Both the position numbers and the translations under genes were made by a program. 64,000 nucleotides of DNA from Deltaproteobacteria bacterium (GTDB lineage: Bacteria > Desulfobacterota > Syntrophia > Syntrophales > UBA2210), in NCBI GenBank assembly GCA_019313905.1, contig JAFDAI010000007.1, positions 38,488 through 102,487 of the forward strand, given 5' to 3'. This document shows positions 34,910 through 44,424 of this stretch, one piece after another. How positions within the stretch are numbered: position 1 is the stretch's first letter; every line of letters starts with the position of its first letter. The notes below the pieces were generated by a model, which searched no databases, was not told the origin of the DNA, and worked only from the letters and a program-made list of their open reading frames with translations.

Positions 34910-35896
34910 TTACAATTTTCTTTCAACAACATAATCCGCAATGGCAAGAAAGCCTTCCTTAGGCGTCGAATCTTCAAAGACCTCAAGAAACGCCTTCCCT
35001 TCCTCAATAAGCATGTCGGCCTTTTCAAGGGAATATTTTATGCCTTCATACTTATCGATGAGGGATGTAACTTGTTTAATAGAATCTTCTCCCGCGTTCT
35101 CCACGGCTTTTTCTATAATCTTTTTCTCATCCGGCTCACATTTTTTGAACGCCATGATAAGGGGAAGTGTTATCTTGCCCTCCTTGAGGTCCATACCTAT
35201 GATCTTGCCGAAATCATCTTCTCTTGCCACGTAATCGAGTGTGTCATCGGTTAGCTGAAAGGCCGTCCCCAGTCTCATTCCGAACCTGGCCAGCGCCTCA
35301 ATTTCCGCTTCCGGCGCCTTTGCCAGGATTGCGCCTGTGGCGCATGCCGCGGAGATAAGGATAGCAGTCTTTTTTTCAATAACGGAAAAATATTCCTTTT
35401 CGGTGGCATTAATATCGCCGCATTTAGCCAATTGGATTATCTCTCCTTCAGCCATGGAGGAGGTAGTGGCCGCAAGGAGTTTCTGAACGATCTGATCTCC
35501 ATCCTCGGCCAACATACCGAAGGAACTTGAGTAGAGATAATCTCCCACAAGAACGCTCGCGGAATTCCCCCAGATACTGTTCGCGGAAGGTTTGCCTCTC
35601 CTGATCACGGCATGATCTATCACATCATCATGGAGGAGAGACGCTGTATGTATGAACTCTATTACCGATGCCAGAGGGAAACGCCTGTCACCCCTGTAAC
35701 CACACAGGTCCGACGATATTATAAGCAAAAGAGGCCTCAGTCTCTTGCCGCCGCTTCCGATTATATGATCGGCAATCTCGGGAATAAGATGTACATAGGA
35801 ACTCTGATGTTCCCTGATAAGATCTTCAACCACCCTCATATCATCTACATAATGCTGAAAGACATCCTGTATATCCATAACAAGTCCCCGTTCCAT
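34910..35896 (-). CDS. ispB: Polyprenyl diphosphate synthase (IspB-like)
   Basis: Trans-isoprenyl diphosphate synthase, about 328 residues, making the long side chain of a quinone by adding IPP units. The first aspartate-rich motif is LLHDDVIDHA (DDxxD) with RRGKPSAN following, and the second is QLTDDTLDYV (DDxxD). GGKRLRPLLLI is the N-terminal conserved block. The frame opens at a GTG at 35905, but GGAAGG before the ATG at 35896 is the better start. Chain length cannot be fixed from sequence; octaprenyl or similar is usual for this class. Confidence 0.93.
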   Translation of the reverse strand: MERGLVMDIQDVFQHYVDDMRVVEDLIREHQSSYVHLIPEIADHIIGSGGKRLRPLLLIISSDLCGYRGDRRFPLASVIEFIHTASLLHDDVIDHAVIRRGKPSANSIWGNSASVLVGDYLYSSSFGMLAEDGDQIVQKLLAATTSSMAEGEIIQLAKCGDINATEKEYFSVIEKKTAILISAACATGAILAKAPEAEIEALARFGMRLGTAFQLTDDTLDYVAREDDFGKIIGMDLKEGKITLPLIMAFKKCEPDEKKIIEKAVENAGEDSIKQVTSLIDKYEGIKYSLEKADMLIEEGKAFLEVFEDSTPKEGFLAIADYVVERKL

Positions 35897-36191
35897 TACA
35901 AACACCTTCCGGCAGGCGCATTGATGGAGATTTATGCATTTTGTAACAACAGTAGCATTTTGTGCATCTGTATTTTTGTCCCTATGAACCTAAGCAATTA
36001 TCATATTTTATACATAACCAAATGTCAAAACTTTTCCAGACGCATGCGGTTTTCAAAAAAGGAGAGTCAACTCTTCTACAAAGCCATCACCCATTGTTTG
36101 ACATTCGTCAAACAACGTTTTATAGGTGATACGCAGTTTTATCAGATATATGATCGGCAGCAGGAGAATTGAAAGAGGGGGAATAGGACTC

Positions 36192-37103
36192 ATGAAATGG
36201 AAAGGTAAACGTATAGGCCTTGCCCTCGGTGGAGGAGGTGCCAGGGGTTTCGCGCATATAGGCGTAATCAGGGTTCTCAAACAGGAAAAAATCCCAATTG
36301 ATATCATAGTGGGCACCAGTAGCGGCGCCCTGCTCGGAGGGGCGTATGCCAGCGGAACAACCCCTGAAGAGATGGAACGGAAGATAGACGAGTATCTGAA
36401 CAGTAAGGAATATCAATCCTCCGCGATCAGAACCATAGAAAAAACCCACGATGGGGATCAATCCCTCACGCAAAAGATACAGGGTTTCTTACAGAACAAG
36501 TTCCTGCTCCTGCAGGCAATGTTTAAACCGGGGATACTCTCCGCGGAAGAGTTTCAGTCCATGATTGATTTCTTCATACCGGACATACTGATCCAGGACA
36601 CCATTATCCCCTTCCGGACCGTCACCACAGATCTGATAAGCGGAGAACAGATCGTTTTCTCCGAAGGCCCTCTGCGCGAAGCTGTAATGGCAAGCAGTGC
36701 CGTCCCCGGGGCGATAGAACCCCGGGAAAAAGGGGAAATGCTGCTGTCGGATGGAGGCATTATCTCTCTGGTGCCGGTAAACGCCACAAGAAGGGAAGGA
36801 GCGGATATCGTAATAGCCGTGAATATAACAAGGGGCATCTTTTCCGATGAGAAACTCGAAACCGCGCAGGAAATATGCGACAGGGCCGCCGATATAACAT
36901 CCTACTACTTGACAGACTACGAACTCACGAAGGCGGATGTTATAATCCGCCCAGAGGTTGGCAATCTTCACTGGTCTGATTTTTCCCACGCCGGAAACCT
37001 GATAGCAGAGGGTGAAAAAGCTGCCCGGAAAAGCATCTCTGATATCCGTATGGCAATTCCACTCTTCAGGAAATTGTTCGCAAAGAGAGAAAATCGGACT
37101 TAG
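36192..37103 (+). CDS. Patatin-like phospholipase (RssA-like)
   Basis: Cytoplasmic patatin-family lipid acyl hydrolase of about 303 residues. The oxyanion motif is GLALGGGGARGFAHIGVI, the nucleophile is Ser in GTSSGALLGG (GxSxG), and the catalytic Asp lies in LLSDGGIISLVP (DGG). The C-terminal half contains helical regulatory segments. The open frame begins at 36126, but GAGGGGGAATAGG before the ATG at 36192 gives the better start and the usual MKWKGKRIGLALGGG N-terminus. It may turn over membrane phospholipids. It is not clearly in an operon. Confidence 0.92.
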   Translation: MKWKGKRIGLALGGGGARGFAHIGVIRVLKQEKIPIDIIVGTSSGALLGGAYASGTTPEEMERKIDEYLNSKEYQSSAIRTIEKTHDGDQSLTQKIQGFLQNKFLLLQAMFKPGILSAEEFQSMIDFFIPDILIQDTIIPFRTVTTDLISGEQIVFSEGPLREAVMASSAVPGAIEPREKGEMLLSDGGIISLVPVNATRREGADIVIAVNITRGIFSDEKLETAQEICDRAADITSYYLTDYELTKADVIIRPEVGNLHWSDFSHAGNLIAEGEKAARKSISDIRMAIPLFRKLFAKRENRT

Positions 37104-37415
37104 CAGCTCCGTGAAACTGTTTTAGATCAGCAAGTTACCAACCTTCTCACCCTCAGGGGTTGACATGAAGGGCCTGATATGCTCTAAAGAGAACTCCAGA
37201 GGGGTGTCGATTATGAAATCCATGAAGAAAAAAGCCAAATTGATCAGTCATCTATTTACCTGAGTCCTTTGTGACATACTCATGTATCAGCTCTCCAGCT
37301 TTTACATGACACCCGCCTCAATCATCAAAGTTCCAAACCCCAGACATATCGAAGCTTAACAAATCTTATTTGGCGTGCAATTTCTTAACAATCAAGAAAA
37401 ATACGGAGGTGTAAA
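37104..37415. other. Intergenic region upstream of betaine transporter
   Basis: A 312-base gap. A possible promoter TTGACA (37160-37165), 17-base spacer, TCTAAA (37183-37188) could serve the transporter operon. A 32-codon frame (37165-37263) lies here but has no ribosome-binding site and no recognised product. No riboswitch or osmotic-control element was recognised. Confidence 0.4.
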
Positions 37416-38423
37416 ATGAAAGGAAAGAGTAGCAAACTTGCTGTAATTGTTATGTTAATTCTGGTTGCCACATTTATTCTTTTACCGGTCAGCAACTCAA
37501 AAGCGGCTGATAAAACCCTTCACATCGCGGACGCAAGCTGGGACAGCGTCCAGGTACATAATCGTATAGCCGGATTTATCCTTGAGAACGGGTATGGATA
37601 TACGATGGAGTATATACCCGGCAATACCATTGCACTCTTTGCCGGCCTTGCGCGGGGGGATATCGACATCAACATGGAGGTTTGGGTGGCGAATCAGCAG
37701 GAGGCTATTGATAAGGCCCTTGCCGCGGGAACTGTAATCGACCTCGGAAGTAATTTTCCGGACAGCTGGCAGGGGTGGCTCGTTCCGACTTACGTAATTA
37801 AGGGCGATGCCAAGAGAGGCATCAAACCAATGGCCCCCGATCTGAAATCCATAAAAGATCTGCCAAAGTACTGGAAGCTCTTCAAAGATGCGGAAGTCCC
37901 TACCAAGGGGCGTTTCTATTCGTGTATCCCCGGTTGGGAGTGTGAAAAAATTAACGAGAAGAAGTTTAAGGCCTACGGCCTTGACAAAAACTATAACATC
38001 TTCCTCCCCGGTTCCGATGCGGCGTTAAACGGCTCCATGGCGGCCGCCTACAAGAGGGGCGAACCCTGGTTCGGTTACTACTGGGCACCGACTTGGGTCT
38101 TGGGAAAACTCGACATGACACCCATCGAGGAACCCCCTTACAGCAAGGAGGCATGGAATAAAGATTATGGCTGTGCCTATCCGTCTGTGAAGGTCAATAT
38201 TTTTGTAAACGCGGGTCTTGCAAAGAAGGCTCCCAAAGTGGTGGCCTTCCTCAAAAAATATGAGACGACTCAAGCCATGGCCAACAAATTCCTCGCGTAT
38301 ATGCAGGATAAAAAAGCAAGCACGGAAGACGCCGCTCTCTGGTTCCTGAAGAATTATGAAGGCCTTTGGACAACCTGGATGCCTGCCGATGTGGCGAAGA
38401 AGGTCAAAGCGGCAATGAAATAG
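37416..38423 (+). CDS. Glycine betaine ABC transporter substrate-binding protein (OpuAC family)
   Basis: Periplasmic binding protein of 335 residues for a quaternary ammonium compatible solute. A signal peptide (about 1-30, ending SNSKAAD) is followed by the OpuAC fold with ADASWDSVQVHNRIAGFILE, LARGDIDINMEVW and GDAKRGIKPMAPDLKSIKDL. The ligand-box aromatic residues are plausible in PGWECEK and FGYYWAPTWVLG. AATACGGAGGTG precedes the ATG. It starts a three-gene ProX-ProV-ProW-type operon, though unlike E. coli the binding-protein gene comes first. Betaine, proline betaine and choline are the family substrates. Confidence 0.92.
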   Translation: MKGKSSKLAVIVMLILVATFILLPVSNSKAADKTLHIADASWDSVQVHNRIAGFILENGYGYTMEYIPGNTIALFAGLARGDIDINMEVWVANQQEAIDKALAAGTVIDLGSNFPDSWQGWLVPTYVIKGDAKRGIKPMAPDLKSIKDLPKYWKLFKDAEVPTKGRFYSCIPGWECEKINEKKFKAYGLDKNYNIFLPGSDAALNGSMAAAYKRGEPWFGYYWAPTWVLGKLDMTPIEEPPYSKEAWNKDYGCAYPSVKVNIFVNAGLAKKAPKVVAFLKKYETTQAMANKFLAYMQDKKASTEDAALWFLKNYEGLWTTWMPADVAKKVKAAMK

Positions 38424-38435
38424 AGAGGCACAAAA

Positions 38436-39668
38436 TTGGAACATAATAATCAGGCGGATCAAACAGAAGAGATCTGCGTAGAGGTTGACGGTCTATGGAA
38501 GATCTTTGGTAAAAAGGCAGCGGATATCCTCAATTCCGACCTTCGTTTTGAACCCAAAGAGGCCATATTGGAGAAAACGGGCAATGTGATGGCGGTTAGA
38601 GATGTCTCTTTCAGCGTCGCCAGAGGAGAGTTTTTCGTCATCATGGGCCTTTCCGGCAGCGGAAAATCCACACTGATTCGAATGCTGCTCCGCCTGATTG
38701 ATTCCACAAGCGGCAGTATCCGCGTAAATGGCGAGGACATCCTCAAGTATAATAAGAAACAGCTCAGGGATTTCCGCCGAAATACAACAGGCATGGTTTT
38801 TCAGTATTTCGGTCTGTTTCCCCACAGAACCGTCCTCGACAATGTGGCTTACGGCCTCAAGGTAAGTGGCGTTTCAAAAGAGAAACGTCAGACCAGGGCA
38901 CAGGAGGCCATCGAAACCGTAGGGCTGAAGGGATGGGAGGATTACCATCCCTCATCCCTCAGCGGTGGAATGCGACAGAGGGTTGGAATCGCCAGGGCAT
39001 TGACCATAAATCCCGAGATACTCCTCATGGACGAACCCTTCAGCGGGCTGGATCCGCTCATCCGCCGGGAGATGCAGGATGAACTTATCGAACTTCAGGA
39101 CAAGGTCCAGAAAACGATTATATTTGTTACCCACGATCTCCATGAGGCCCTGAAGCTGGGAGATCGCATCGCTATCATGAGAGATGGGAAGGTTGTGCAG
39201 ATCGGCATCCCGGAAGATGTTATCACATCGCCCGCCGACGACTATGTTCGCGAGTTCGTTCAGGACGCGTCTCCCGCAAAGGTACTGACCGCCGGGGGGA
39301 TCATGGATCAGCCGGAGGCACTCCTGTATGAATGGCAGGGACCGAAGGCTGCCCTTCGCACCCTCAGGGACATAAAGGAAGATTATGCTTTTATGGTAAG
39401 CCGCAACCGCAGTCTCCTCGGGTTGGTTACTTTGAACCGCCTCAAGACAGTGATACAAAACAACGGGGCCTCTCTGAAAGAAGCCTTTACCCCGGATCCG
39501 CCGACAACCAATCCTGACACGATCCTGGAAGACCTGTTTCCGATCGCCGCCGAGGCGGATTATCCTATTGCCGTAATTAACGAAGATGGAAAATTCATGG
39601 GGGAGATACAGATCAGTTCAATATTCGAGAACATGATACAGGGCAAGGAGGCCATCGCCGATGAGTGA
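38436..39668 (+). CDS. proV: Glycine betaine/proline betaine ABC transporter ATPase
   Basis: ATPase of the osmoprotectant importer, 410 residues. Walker A is GLSGSGKSTLIRM, the signature is LSGGMRQRVGIARAL, Walker B is ILLMDEPFSGLDPL and the switch is IFVTHDLHEA. An N-terminal extension (1-50) with LWKIFGKKA and a C-terminal CBS-pair region (about 280-400) follow the ProV/OpuAA layout; CBS domains sense ionic strength in OpuA. The start is a TTG at 38436, 12 bases after the binding protein gene. The permease gene overlaps its end by 8 bases. Confidence 0.94.
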   Translation: MEHNNQADQTEEICVEVDGLWKIFGKKAADILNSDLRFEPKEAILEKTGNVMAVRDVSFSVARGEFFVIMGLSGSGKSTLIRMLLRLIDSTSGSIRVNGEDILKYNKKQLRDFRRNTTGMVFQYFGLFPHRTVLDNVAYGLKVSGVSKEKRQTRAQEAIETVGLKGWEDYHPSSLSGGMRQRVGIARALTINPEILLMDEPFSGLDPLIRREMQDELIELQDKVQKTIIFVTHDLHEALKLGDRIAIMRDGKVVQIGIPEDVITSPADDYVREFVQDASPAKVLTAGGIMDQPEALLYEWQGPKAALRTLRDIKEDYAFMVSRNRSLLGLVTLNRLKTVIQNNGASLKEAFTPDPPTTNPDTILEDLFPIAAEADYPIAVINEDGKFMGEIQISSIFENMIQGKEAIADE

Positions 39669-40521
39669 ATTCCCACGATTTCTTAATATTCCTCTCGCGG
39701 ACTGGATTGACAGATTCATGGACTGGGTCCTGGCTAATTTTTCCGGCGTGTTCGACGCTATAGGCCATGCTCTTTTGATGATGCTCCTGAACCTTGAACG
39801 CTTCTTCCTCTTGATACCCTGGTGGCTGATAGTTATATTCGTGGGGATTCTGGCGTGGCGGGTCATGCGCAAGTGGACAATGGGAGTTGTCATGGCCCTG
39901 TTGCTGATGCTGATTGGGAGCTTCGGTTACTGGGAAATGGCTATGATGACACTCGCGCTCACAACGTCGGCGGTTGTAGTGTCTCTGGCTGTAGGTATCC
40001 CCCTCGGTATACTTATGGCCAAAAGTGATCTTGCAGAAACAATCATCAGACCCGTATTAGACGCTATGCAGACCATGCCTAGTTTCGTTTACCTCATACC
40101 TGCGCTGATGCTCTTCGGCCTGGGAAAAGTGCCTGCATTATTTGCCACACTCATCTACGCGGTCCCACCTGTCATACGCCTCACCAACGTGGGAATACGG
40201 CAGGTATCACAAGACACTATAGAGGCGGCAAGGGCGTTCGGGGCAAGCCCGCGGCAGATATTATTCGATGTGCAGATGCCACTCGCGGTTCCATCCATTA
40301 TGGTTGGAATCAACCAGACAACCATGATGGCGCTTGCCATGGTGGTCGTGGCCTCCATGATAGGGGCAAGGGGACTGGGACTGGAAGTGCTTCTTGCAAT
40401 CAACCGGATAGAGGTTGGACGCGGTTTCGAGGCCGGGCTGTGCATCGTCTTTCTGGCAATCATAATAGACCGCATAACCAACGCCTTGGCAACGCAGCAG
40501 CAGAAAGGTCTGGAGTCTTGA
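39661..40521 (+). CDS. proW: Glycine betaine/proline betaine ABC transporter permease
   Basis: Inner-membrane permease of 286 residues with about six to seven transmembrane helices. The N-terminal segment (1-40) has PLADWIDRFMDWVLANFSGVF, as in ProW/OpuAB. The permease core contains VSLAVGIPLGILMAKSD, DAMQTMPSFVYLIPALMLFG, and the coupling EAA loop EAARAFGASPRQILFDVQMP. The start overlaps the end of proV. No further gene follows on the strand before the CACGAAA-rich inverted repeat. Confidence 0.95.
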   Translation: MSEFPRFLNIPLADWIDRFMDWVLANFSGVFDAIGHALLMMLLNLERFFLLIPWWLIVIFVGILAWRVMRKWTMGVVMALLLMLIGSFGYWEMAMMTLALTTSAVVVSLAVGIPLGILMAKSDLAETIIRPVLDAMQTMPSFVYLIPALMLFGLGKVPALFATLIYAVPPVIRLTNVGIRQVSQDTIEAARAFGASPRQILFDVQMPLAVPSIMVGINQTTMMALAMVVVASMIGARGLGLEVLLAINRIEVGRGFEAGLCIVFLAIIIDRITNALATQQQKGLES

Positions 40522-40564
40522 GATTTGTGAAGTTCTTGCAAGAATGACAAAAGAATTAAAAACA

Positions 40565-40643
40565 ATCACGAAACCACGAAAAGAAAGAAAGCACGAAATC
40601 AAATCCTGTTTTTCGTGTTTTCGTAACTTCGTGCTTTCGTGAT
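40565..40643. repeat. CACGAAA-rich imperfect inverted repeat
   Basis: Left arm begins ATCACGAAACCACGAAA (40565) and contains GCACGAAAT (40591-40599). The right arm is TTCGTGCTTTCGTGAT (40628-40643) and includes TTTCGTGTTTTCGT. It lies between convergent proW and the ACT-protein gene and could form a large hairpin. No coding content was seen. Confidence 0.6.
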
Positions 40644-40688
40644 AATCTTTTCAATCAAACATCAAGCATCTAAAATTAAACATCGTCT

Positions 40689-41120
40689 TTACAACCGGTA
40701 CACCTTTTCGCCGGGCAGTACGGTGAACCCATTCTCCAGAAGAGCATCTATTCCCGCATCAATATCATCAAACCTGAATATGATTATCGCGTTTTCACCG
40801 CTTCTTTCCACAAATGCGTAAGCATATTCAACATTTATATTCTTTTCCGTCAACACCTTTGAGATGCTGTGCATACCACCCGGACGGTCGGGAATTTCCA
40901 CGGCCACAACATGTGACCGCTTTATTGTGAACCCTTCGCCATGAAGAGCCTTTTCCGCTGATTCTATATCATTCACAATAAGCCTCAGAATGCCGAAATC
41001 CGAGGTGTCAGCAAGAGACAGCGCCCTGATGTTTATATCCGCATCCGCCAGCATCCTGGTAACATGTTCAAGCCCGCCGGGCTGGTTTTCCAGAAACACG
41101 GAAATCTGTTCTACCTTCAT
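40689..41120 (-). CDS. Tandem ACT-domain protein
   Basis: Small cytoplasmic protein of 143 residues made of two ACT domains. The first (about 1-66) has VEQISVFLENQPGGLEHVTRML, and the second (about 70-140) has SHVVAVEIPDRPGGMHSISKVL. Each has the PGG turn that lines amino-acid sites. It has no catalytic domain, so it is probably an amino-acid-responsive regulator or subunit. It lies 86 bases downstream of paaK on the same strand, a pairing seen in anaerobes that activate aryl acids, and likely responds to an aromatic amino acid (inference). AGAGGAGAGTCAGTT precedes the ATG. Confidence 0.9.
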   Translation of the reverse strand: MKVEQISVFLENQPGGLEHVTRMLADADINIRALSLADTSDFGILRLIVNDIESAEKALHGEGFTIKRSHVVAVEIPDRPGGMHSISKVLTEKNINVEYAYAFVERSGENAIIIFRFDDIDAGIDALLENGFTVLPGEKVYRL

Positions 41121-41147
41121 AACTGACTCTCCTCTCTATTGTTAGAT

Positions 41148-41209
41148 TGAGACCTTTAAAAAATGTTCAATTTTGTCCGGGCAAAAGGGATTGTTTTACA
41201 AAGGTCTCA
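41148..41209. repeat. Short inverted-repeat element (10-bp perfect ends)
   Basis: TGAGACCTTT (41148-41157) and AAAGGTCTCA (41200-41209) are perfect complements around a 42-base interior that contains GGGATTGTTTTAC. The terminal TCA of the right end is the TGA stop of paaK on the minus strand. It lies between paaK and the ACT gene. Confidence 0.65.
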
Positions 41210-42508
41210 GATTTCTCTTCTATCAATAACCCTCTGTGTCTTACCTTCAGACCGTTCCAGGCTCCTAGATCCGACCAGCTTCACCTTCGCGGTAACACCA
41301 AGATAATCCTTTATATCTTTCGTTATACGCTGTTCGATCTTCTGGAGAATCTTTATCTCATCTGAGAATATATCCTCACCCATCTCAACGCGTATCTCCA
41401 GTGTGTCCAGCTTGTCCTCCCGGTCCACAATAAGCTCGTAATGCGGTCCAAGTCCCTCTATTCCGAGAAGAACGCTCTCTATCTGCGACGGGAATACATT
41501 TACACCCCTTATGATGAGCATATCATCGCTACGCCCGGATATGCGAGCCATACGTATATGAGTTCTGCCACACCTGCACGGCTCTTTCATCAGCCTGGAC
41601 ATATCTTTCGTCCGGTACCTGATCAATGGAAACGCCTCCTTGGTGAGAGAGGTAAAAACCAGTTCTCCCTCTTCCCCATAGGGAACATTTTCTCCTGTCT
41701 CCGGATTGATCGTTTCCACAATGAAATGATCTTCAAACACATGCAGACCATCTCGTCCCTCCGCGCATTCCATGGCAACACCGGGCCCTATGATTTCTGA
41801 AAGTCCATATATGTCAAGCGCCGTAATGCTCAGTCTGTCTTCTATCTCCTGTCTCATCTTCTCACTCCACGGCTCAGCTCCGAGGATTCCCACCCTGAGT
41901 CTGAGAGAACGCATATCCACCCCCATATCTTCTCCTCGCTCCGCGAGGTAGAGAGCGTATGATGGTGTACAGCAGATTGCCGTGGGCCCGAAATCCTGCA
42001 GTATCATTATCTGTTTCTTTGTGCTTCCGCCGGACATGGGAATTACGCTCGCGCCGAGCATTTCGGCGCCGTAATGGGCGCCAAGACCGCCCGTAAACAA
42101 TCCATAGCCGTAAGCATTGTGGATAATGTCATTACTTGTGAGACCCGCCGCCACAAATGACCTCGCCATCAATCTCGACCATATCTCTATATCCCTCCGG
42201 GTATATCCCACAACCGTGGGTTTACCGGTGGTGCCCGACGACGCGTGGAGCCTCACAATATTGCTCATGGGCACGGTAAACAAGCCAAAGGGATAATTAT
42301 CCCTAAGATCCTGTTTTGTTGTGAATGGAAGCCTCCTTATATCATCGAGTGTTTTGATATCATCGGGCGTTATACCCGCTTCATCAAATGCCCTCTTATA
42401 AAAACCCACCGTGTGATAGACACGCCCGGCCACCTGCTGAAGTCTTTTCAGTTGAAGGGCTTCCAGGGCCTCACGGGGCAGCGTTTCAAACTCCTCGTTA
42501 AAAATCAT
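41207..42508 (-). CDS. paaK: Phenylacetate-CoA ligase
   Basis: AMP-forming ligase that activates phenylacetate (or a similar aryl acid) to its CoA ester, 433 residues. N-terminal [20 protein letters not shown] is typical. The ATP motif is [18 protein letters not shown], with [20 protein letters not shown] and [16 protein letters not shown] conserved in PaaK. The C-terminal AMP-binding_C_2 domain has [20 protein letters not shown]. The ATG at 42508 follows GGAGATTGAACT. It is in a minus-strand set with a long-chain acyl-CoA ligase upstream and a tandem ACT protein downstream. Substrate range is inferred from the family. Confidence 0.92.
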   Translation of the reverse strand: MIFNEEFETLPREALEALQLKRLQQVAGRVYHTVGFYKRAFDEAGITPDDIKTLDDIRRLPFTTKQDLRDNYPFGLFTVPMSNIVRLHASSGTTGKPTVVGYTRRDIEIWSRLMARSFVAAGLTSNDIIHNAYGYGLFTGGLGAHYGAEMLGASVIPMSGGSTKKQIMILQDFGPTAICCTPSYALYLAERGEDMGVDMRSLRLRVGILGAEPWSEKMRQEIEDRLSITALDIYGLSEIIGPGVAMECAEGRDGLHVFEDHFIVETINPETGENVPYGEEGELVFTSLTKEAFPLIRYRTKDMSRLMKEPCRCGRTHIRMARISGRSDDMLIIRGVNVFPSQIESVLLGIEGLGPHYELIVDREDKLDTLEIRVEMGEDIFSDEIKILQKIEQRITKDIKDYLGVTAKVKLVGSRSLERSEGKTQRVIDRREI

Positions 42509-42520
42509 AGTTCAATCTCC

Positions 42521-44317
42521 TTATTCTTTATACTGCGCATCAATCTCTTCCTGATATTTTTCAAGCACAACCCGTCTTTTGACTTTCATTGTCTGTGTGA
42601 GCGTGCCGTTTTCCAGTGAGAAGCTTTCAGTAAGATATATAAACTTCTTCGGTATCTCATAACCGCCATATTTGCCCTGCAGGGATTTGACTATCCCACC
42701 ACTGATAAGATCCCTTATCTCCTCCATCTCAACCAGTTTTTCAGGATCCGTGGGCAAATTGTTTTTCTGCGCGTATTTCTCCAGCGCCAGGAAGTCAGGT
42801 ATCACAAGGCAGACGTTATACGCTCTTCCCTCACCATAAATCATTACATTCTCTACATAGGGGACAAGGCAGATATCTTCTTCAAGGGATGAAGGGAACA
42901 CAAATTTCCCATTTTCCAGCTTGAACTGTTCCTTGATCCTTCCAGTGATATGCAGGAAGCCATCTTCATCCAGTCTGCCGCGATCACCTGTCCTCATGCC
43001 GCCATCTTCGGTCATGACCTCTCTGGTCTGCTCCGGTTTGTTGTGATATCCCTTCATTACATTGGGGCCATAGACCACGATTTCGCCGTCACCCAGCTTC
43101 TCGTCTCCAAGAGATTTATCAATTACAACCCGCACATTTTCAATCGGCTTGCCCACCGTTCCAAGCTTGTAATCCGCGGAGGAGTTCATGGTAATTGCCG
43201 GCGAAGTCTCGCTCATACCATAACAGTCATACAGAGGTATCCCTATATCAAAGAAGAAGAGGGCTATCTCCGGATTCATCATCGCGCTTCCTGTCATGGA
43301 CCCCATAAGACGTCCCCCAAGTCCATTACGTATCTTCTGGAATACTATCTTGTCCGCGATTTTGAACTTGAGATTTGTAATAAAATCTGATTTTCCCTTC
43401 CCGGCCAGTTCACGCCTCTTCTTCGCGCTCTCCACACCCATAACGAACAGCTTTTTTGGAAGACCCCCCGCCTCGTTCATTTTAGACCAGAGTCCGGCGT
43501 AAATTTTATTGAACACACGGGGAACCGCTATAAGCCAGGTCGGTCTCACCTTGCCCATGTCACCGGCAAGGGTGATCACATCCTCCATAAACCCTATAGA
43601 TCCCCCCAAATAGATCATGGTGTACAGTTCAGCCGTCTGACCATAAGAATGCGCCCACGGAAGGATGGAAAGGCTCACTGCTGTATTCACCATAAGTTCC
43701 GGGTACATCTTGCGCCCAGCGTGAGAATTGCTCGAGAAATTGCCATGCGACAGCAGGACGCCCTTGGGGTCGCCCGTTGTGCCGGAGGTATAGATCAGGG
43801 CCGCTATATCATCCGGGCTCGGCTTAATCGAAGGAATGGGATTTTTCTCACCATCTTTCTCCAGCCCTGCCATACTGTTTCCACCTTTGCCTTCTACCAG
43901 AAAAATCTTCTCCAGGGTCGGTATCTCATTCACAAAATCTTTGAGCTGCTCGTATATCTCCAGTTTAGAGACAAAGAGTATCTTGATGGAACTGTCAGTT
44001 ATAATATACTTCCATACATGCAGAAGTTCCGATTCGTACATGGGCACCCAGCGGGCACCCAGGCCGTAGGACGCGAAAGCGCCGATGGCCCATTCCGTCA
44101 TGTTGTTGGCAATCATTCCCACCGCATCATCTTTACCTGCCCCGAGACCGGCAAGCCCCGCCCGGAGGTTGTCCACCCGCTTGTTAACCTCCGTGTAGGT
44201 AATCCATTCGTATTCACCCTGAGAGTTCTTTGTCCCAAACAGTGGCCTGTCCGGATACTCCGCCACGCTTCCCTCCAGAAAAGTTACAAGGTTGTCAGGT
44301 TCATTAGATTGGGACAT
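42521..44317 (-). CDS. Long-chain fatty acid-CoA ligase (AMP-forming)
   Basis: Adenylate-forming acyl-CoA synthetase of about 598 residues. The ATP/AMP motif is AALIYTSGTTGDPKGVLLSH and the A5 motif is YDCYGMSETSPAITMN. The A8 region has TGDRGRLDEDGFLHITGRIKEQFKLENGKF, typical of the FadD15-like long-chain group, with the catalytic Lys expected downstream in QTMKVKR. The open frame reaches 44401, but GAGAAGGAGAAAGAATT before the ATG at 44317 (MSQSNEP) sets the start. It lies 12 bases upstream of paaK, so both may be co-expressed. Chain-length preference is not inferable. Confidence 0.93.
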   Translation of the reverse strand: MSQSNEPDNLVTFLEGSVAEYPDRPLFGTKNSQGEYEWITYTEVNKRVDNLRAGLAGLGAGKDDAVGMIANNMTEWAIGAFASYGLGARWVPMYESELLHVWKYIITDSSIKILFVSKLEIYEQLKDFVNEIPTLEKIFLVEGKGGNSMAGLEKDGEKNPIPSIKPSPDDIAALIYTSGTTGDPKGVLLSHGNFSSNSHAGRKMYPELMVNTAVSLSILPWAHSYGQTAELYTMIYLGGSIGFMEDVITLAGDMGKVRPTWLIAVPRVFNKIYAGLWSKMNEAGGLPKKLFVMGVESAKKRRELAGKGKSDFITNLKFKIADKIVFQKIRNGLGGRLMGSMTGSAMMNPEIALFFFDIGIPLYDCYGMSETSPAITMNSSADYKLGTVGKPIENVRVVIDKSLGDEKLGDGEIVVYGPNVMKGYHNKPEQTREVMTEDGGMRTGDRGRLDEDGFLHITGRIKEQFKLENGKFVFPSSLEEDICLVPYVENVMIYGEGRAYNVCLVIPDFLALEKYAQKNNLPTDPEKLVEMEEIRDLISGGIVKSLQGKYGGYEIPKKFIYLTESFSLENGTLTQTMKVKRRVVLEKYQEEIDAQYKE

Positions 44318-44424
44318 AATTCTTTCTCCTTCTCTATAATCAGTTATCATATTTCGGTTATGATCATGTAAGTCTTGTTTCTTATACTTTATTTTCCCCA
44401 TCCTGTCATCAGGAAAAGGAGTGG

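Noticed and set aside
37165..37263. 32-codon frame upstream of the betaine operon
   Set aside because: No ribosome-binding site and no recognisable similarity. Too weak to call a gene.
44318..44401. Longer N-terminus for the fatty acid-CoA ligase
   Set aside because: The ATG at 44317 has a near-ideal ribosome-binding site. The extension is rich in His, Lys and Asp and unlike the family.
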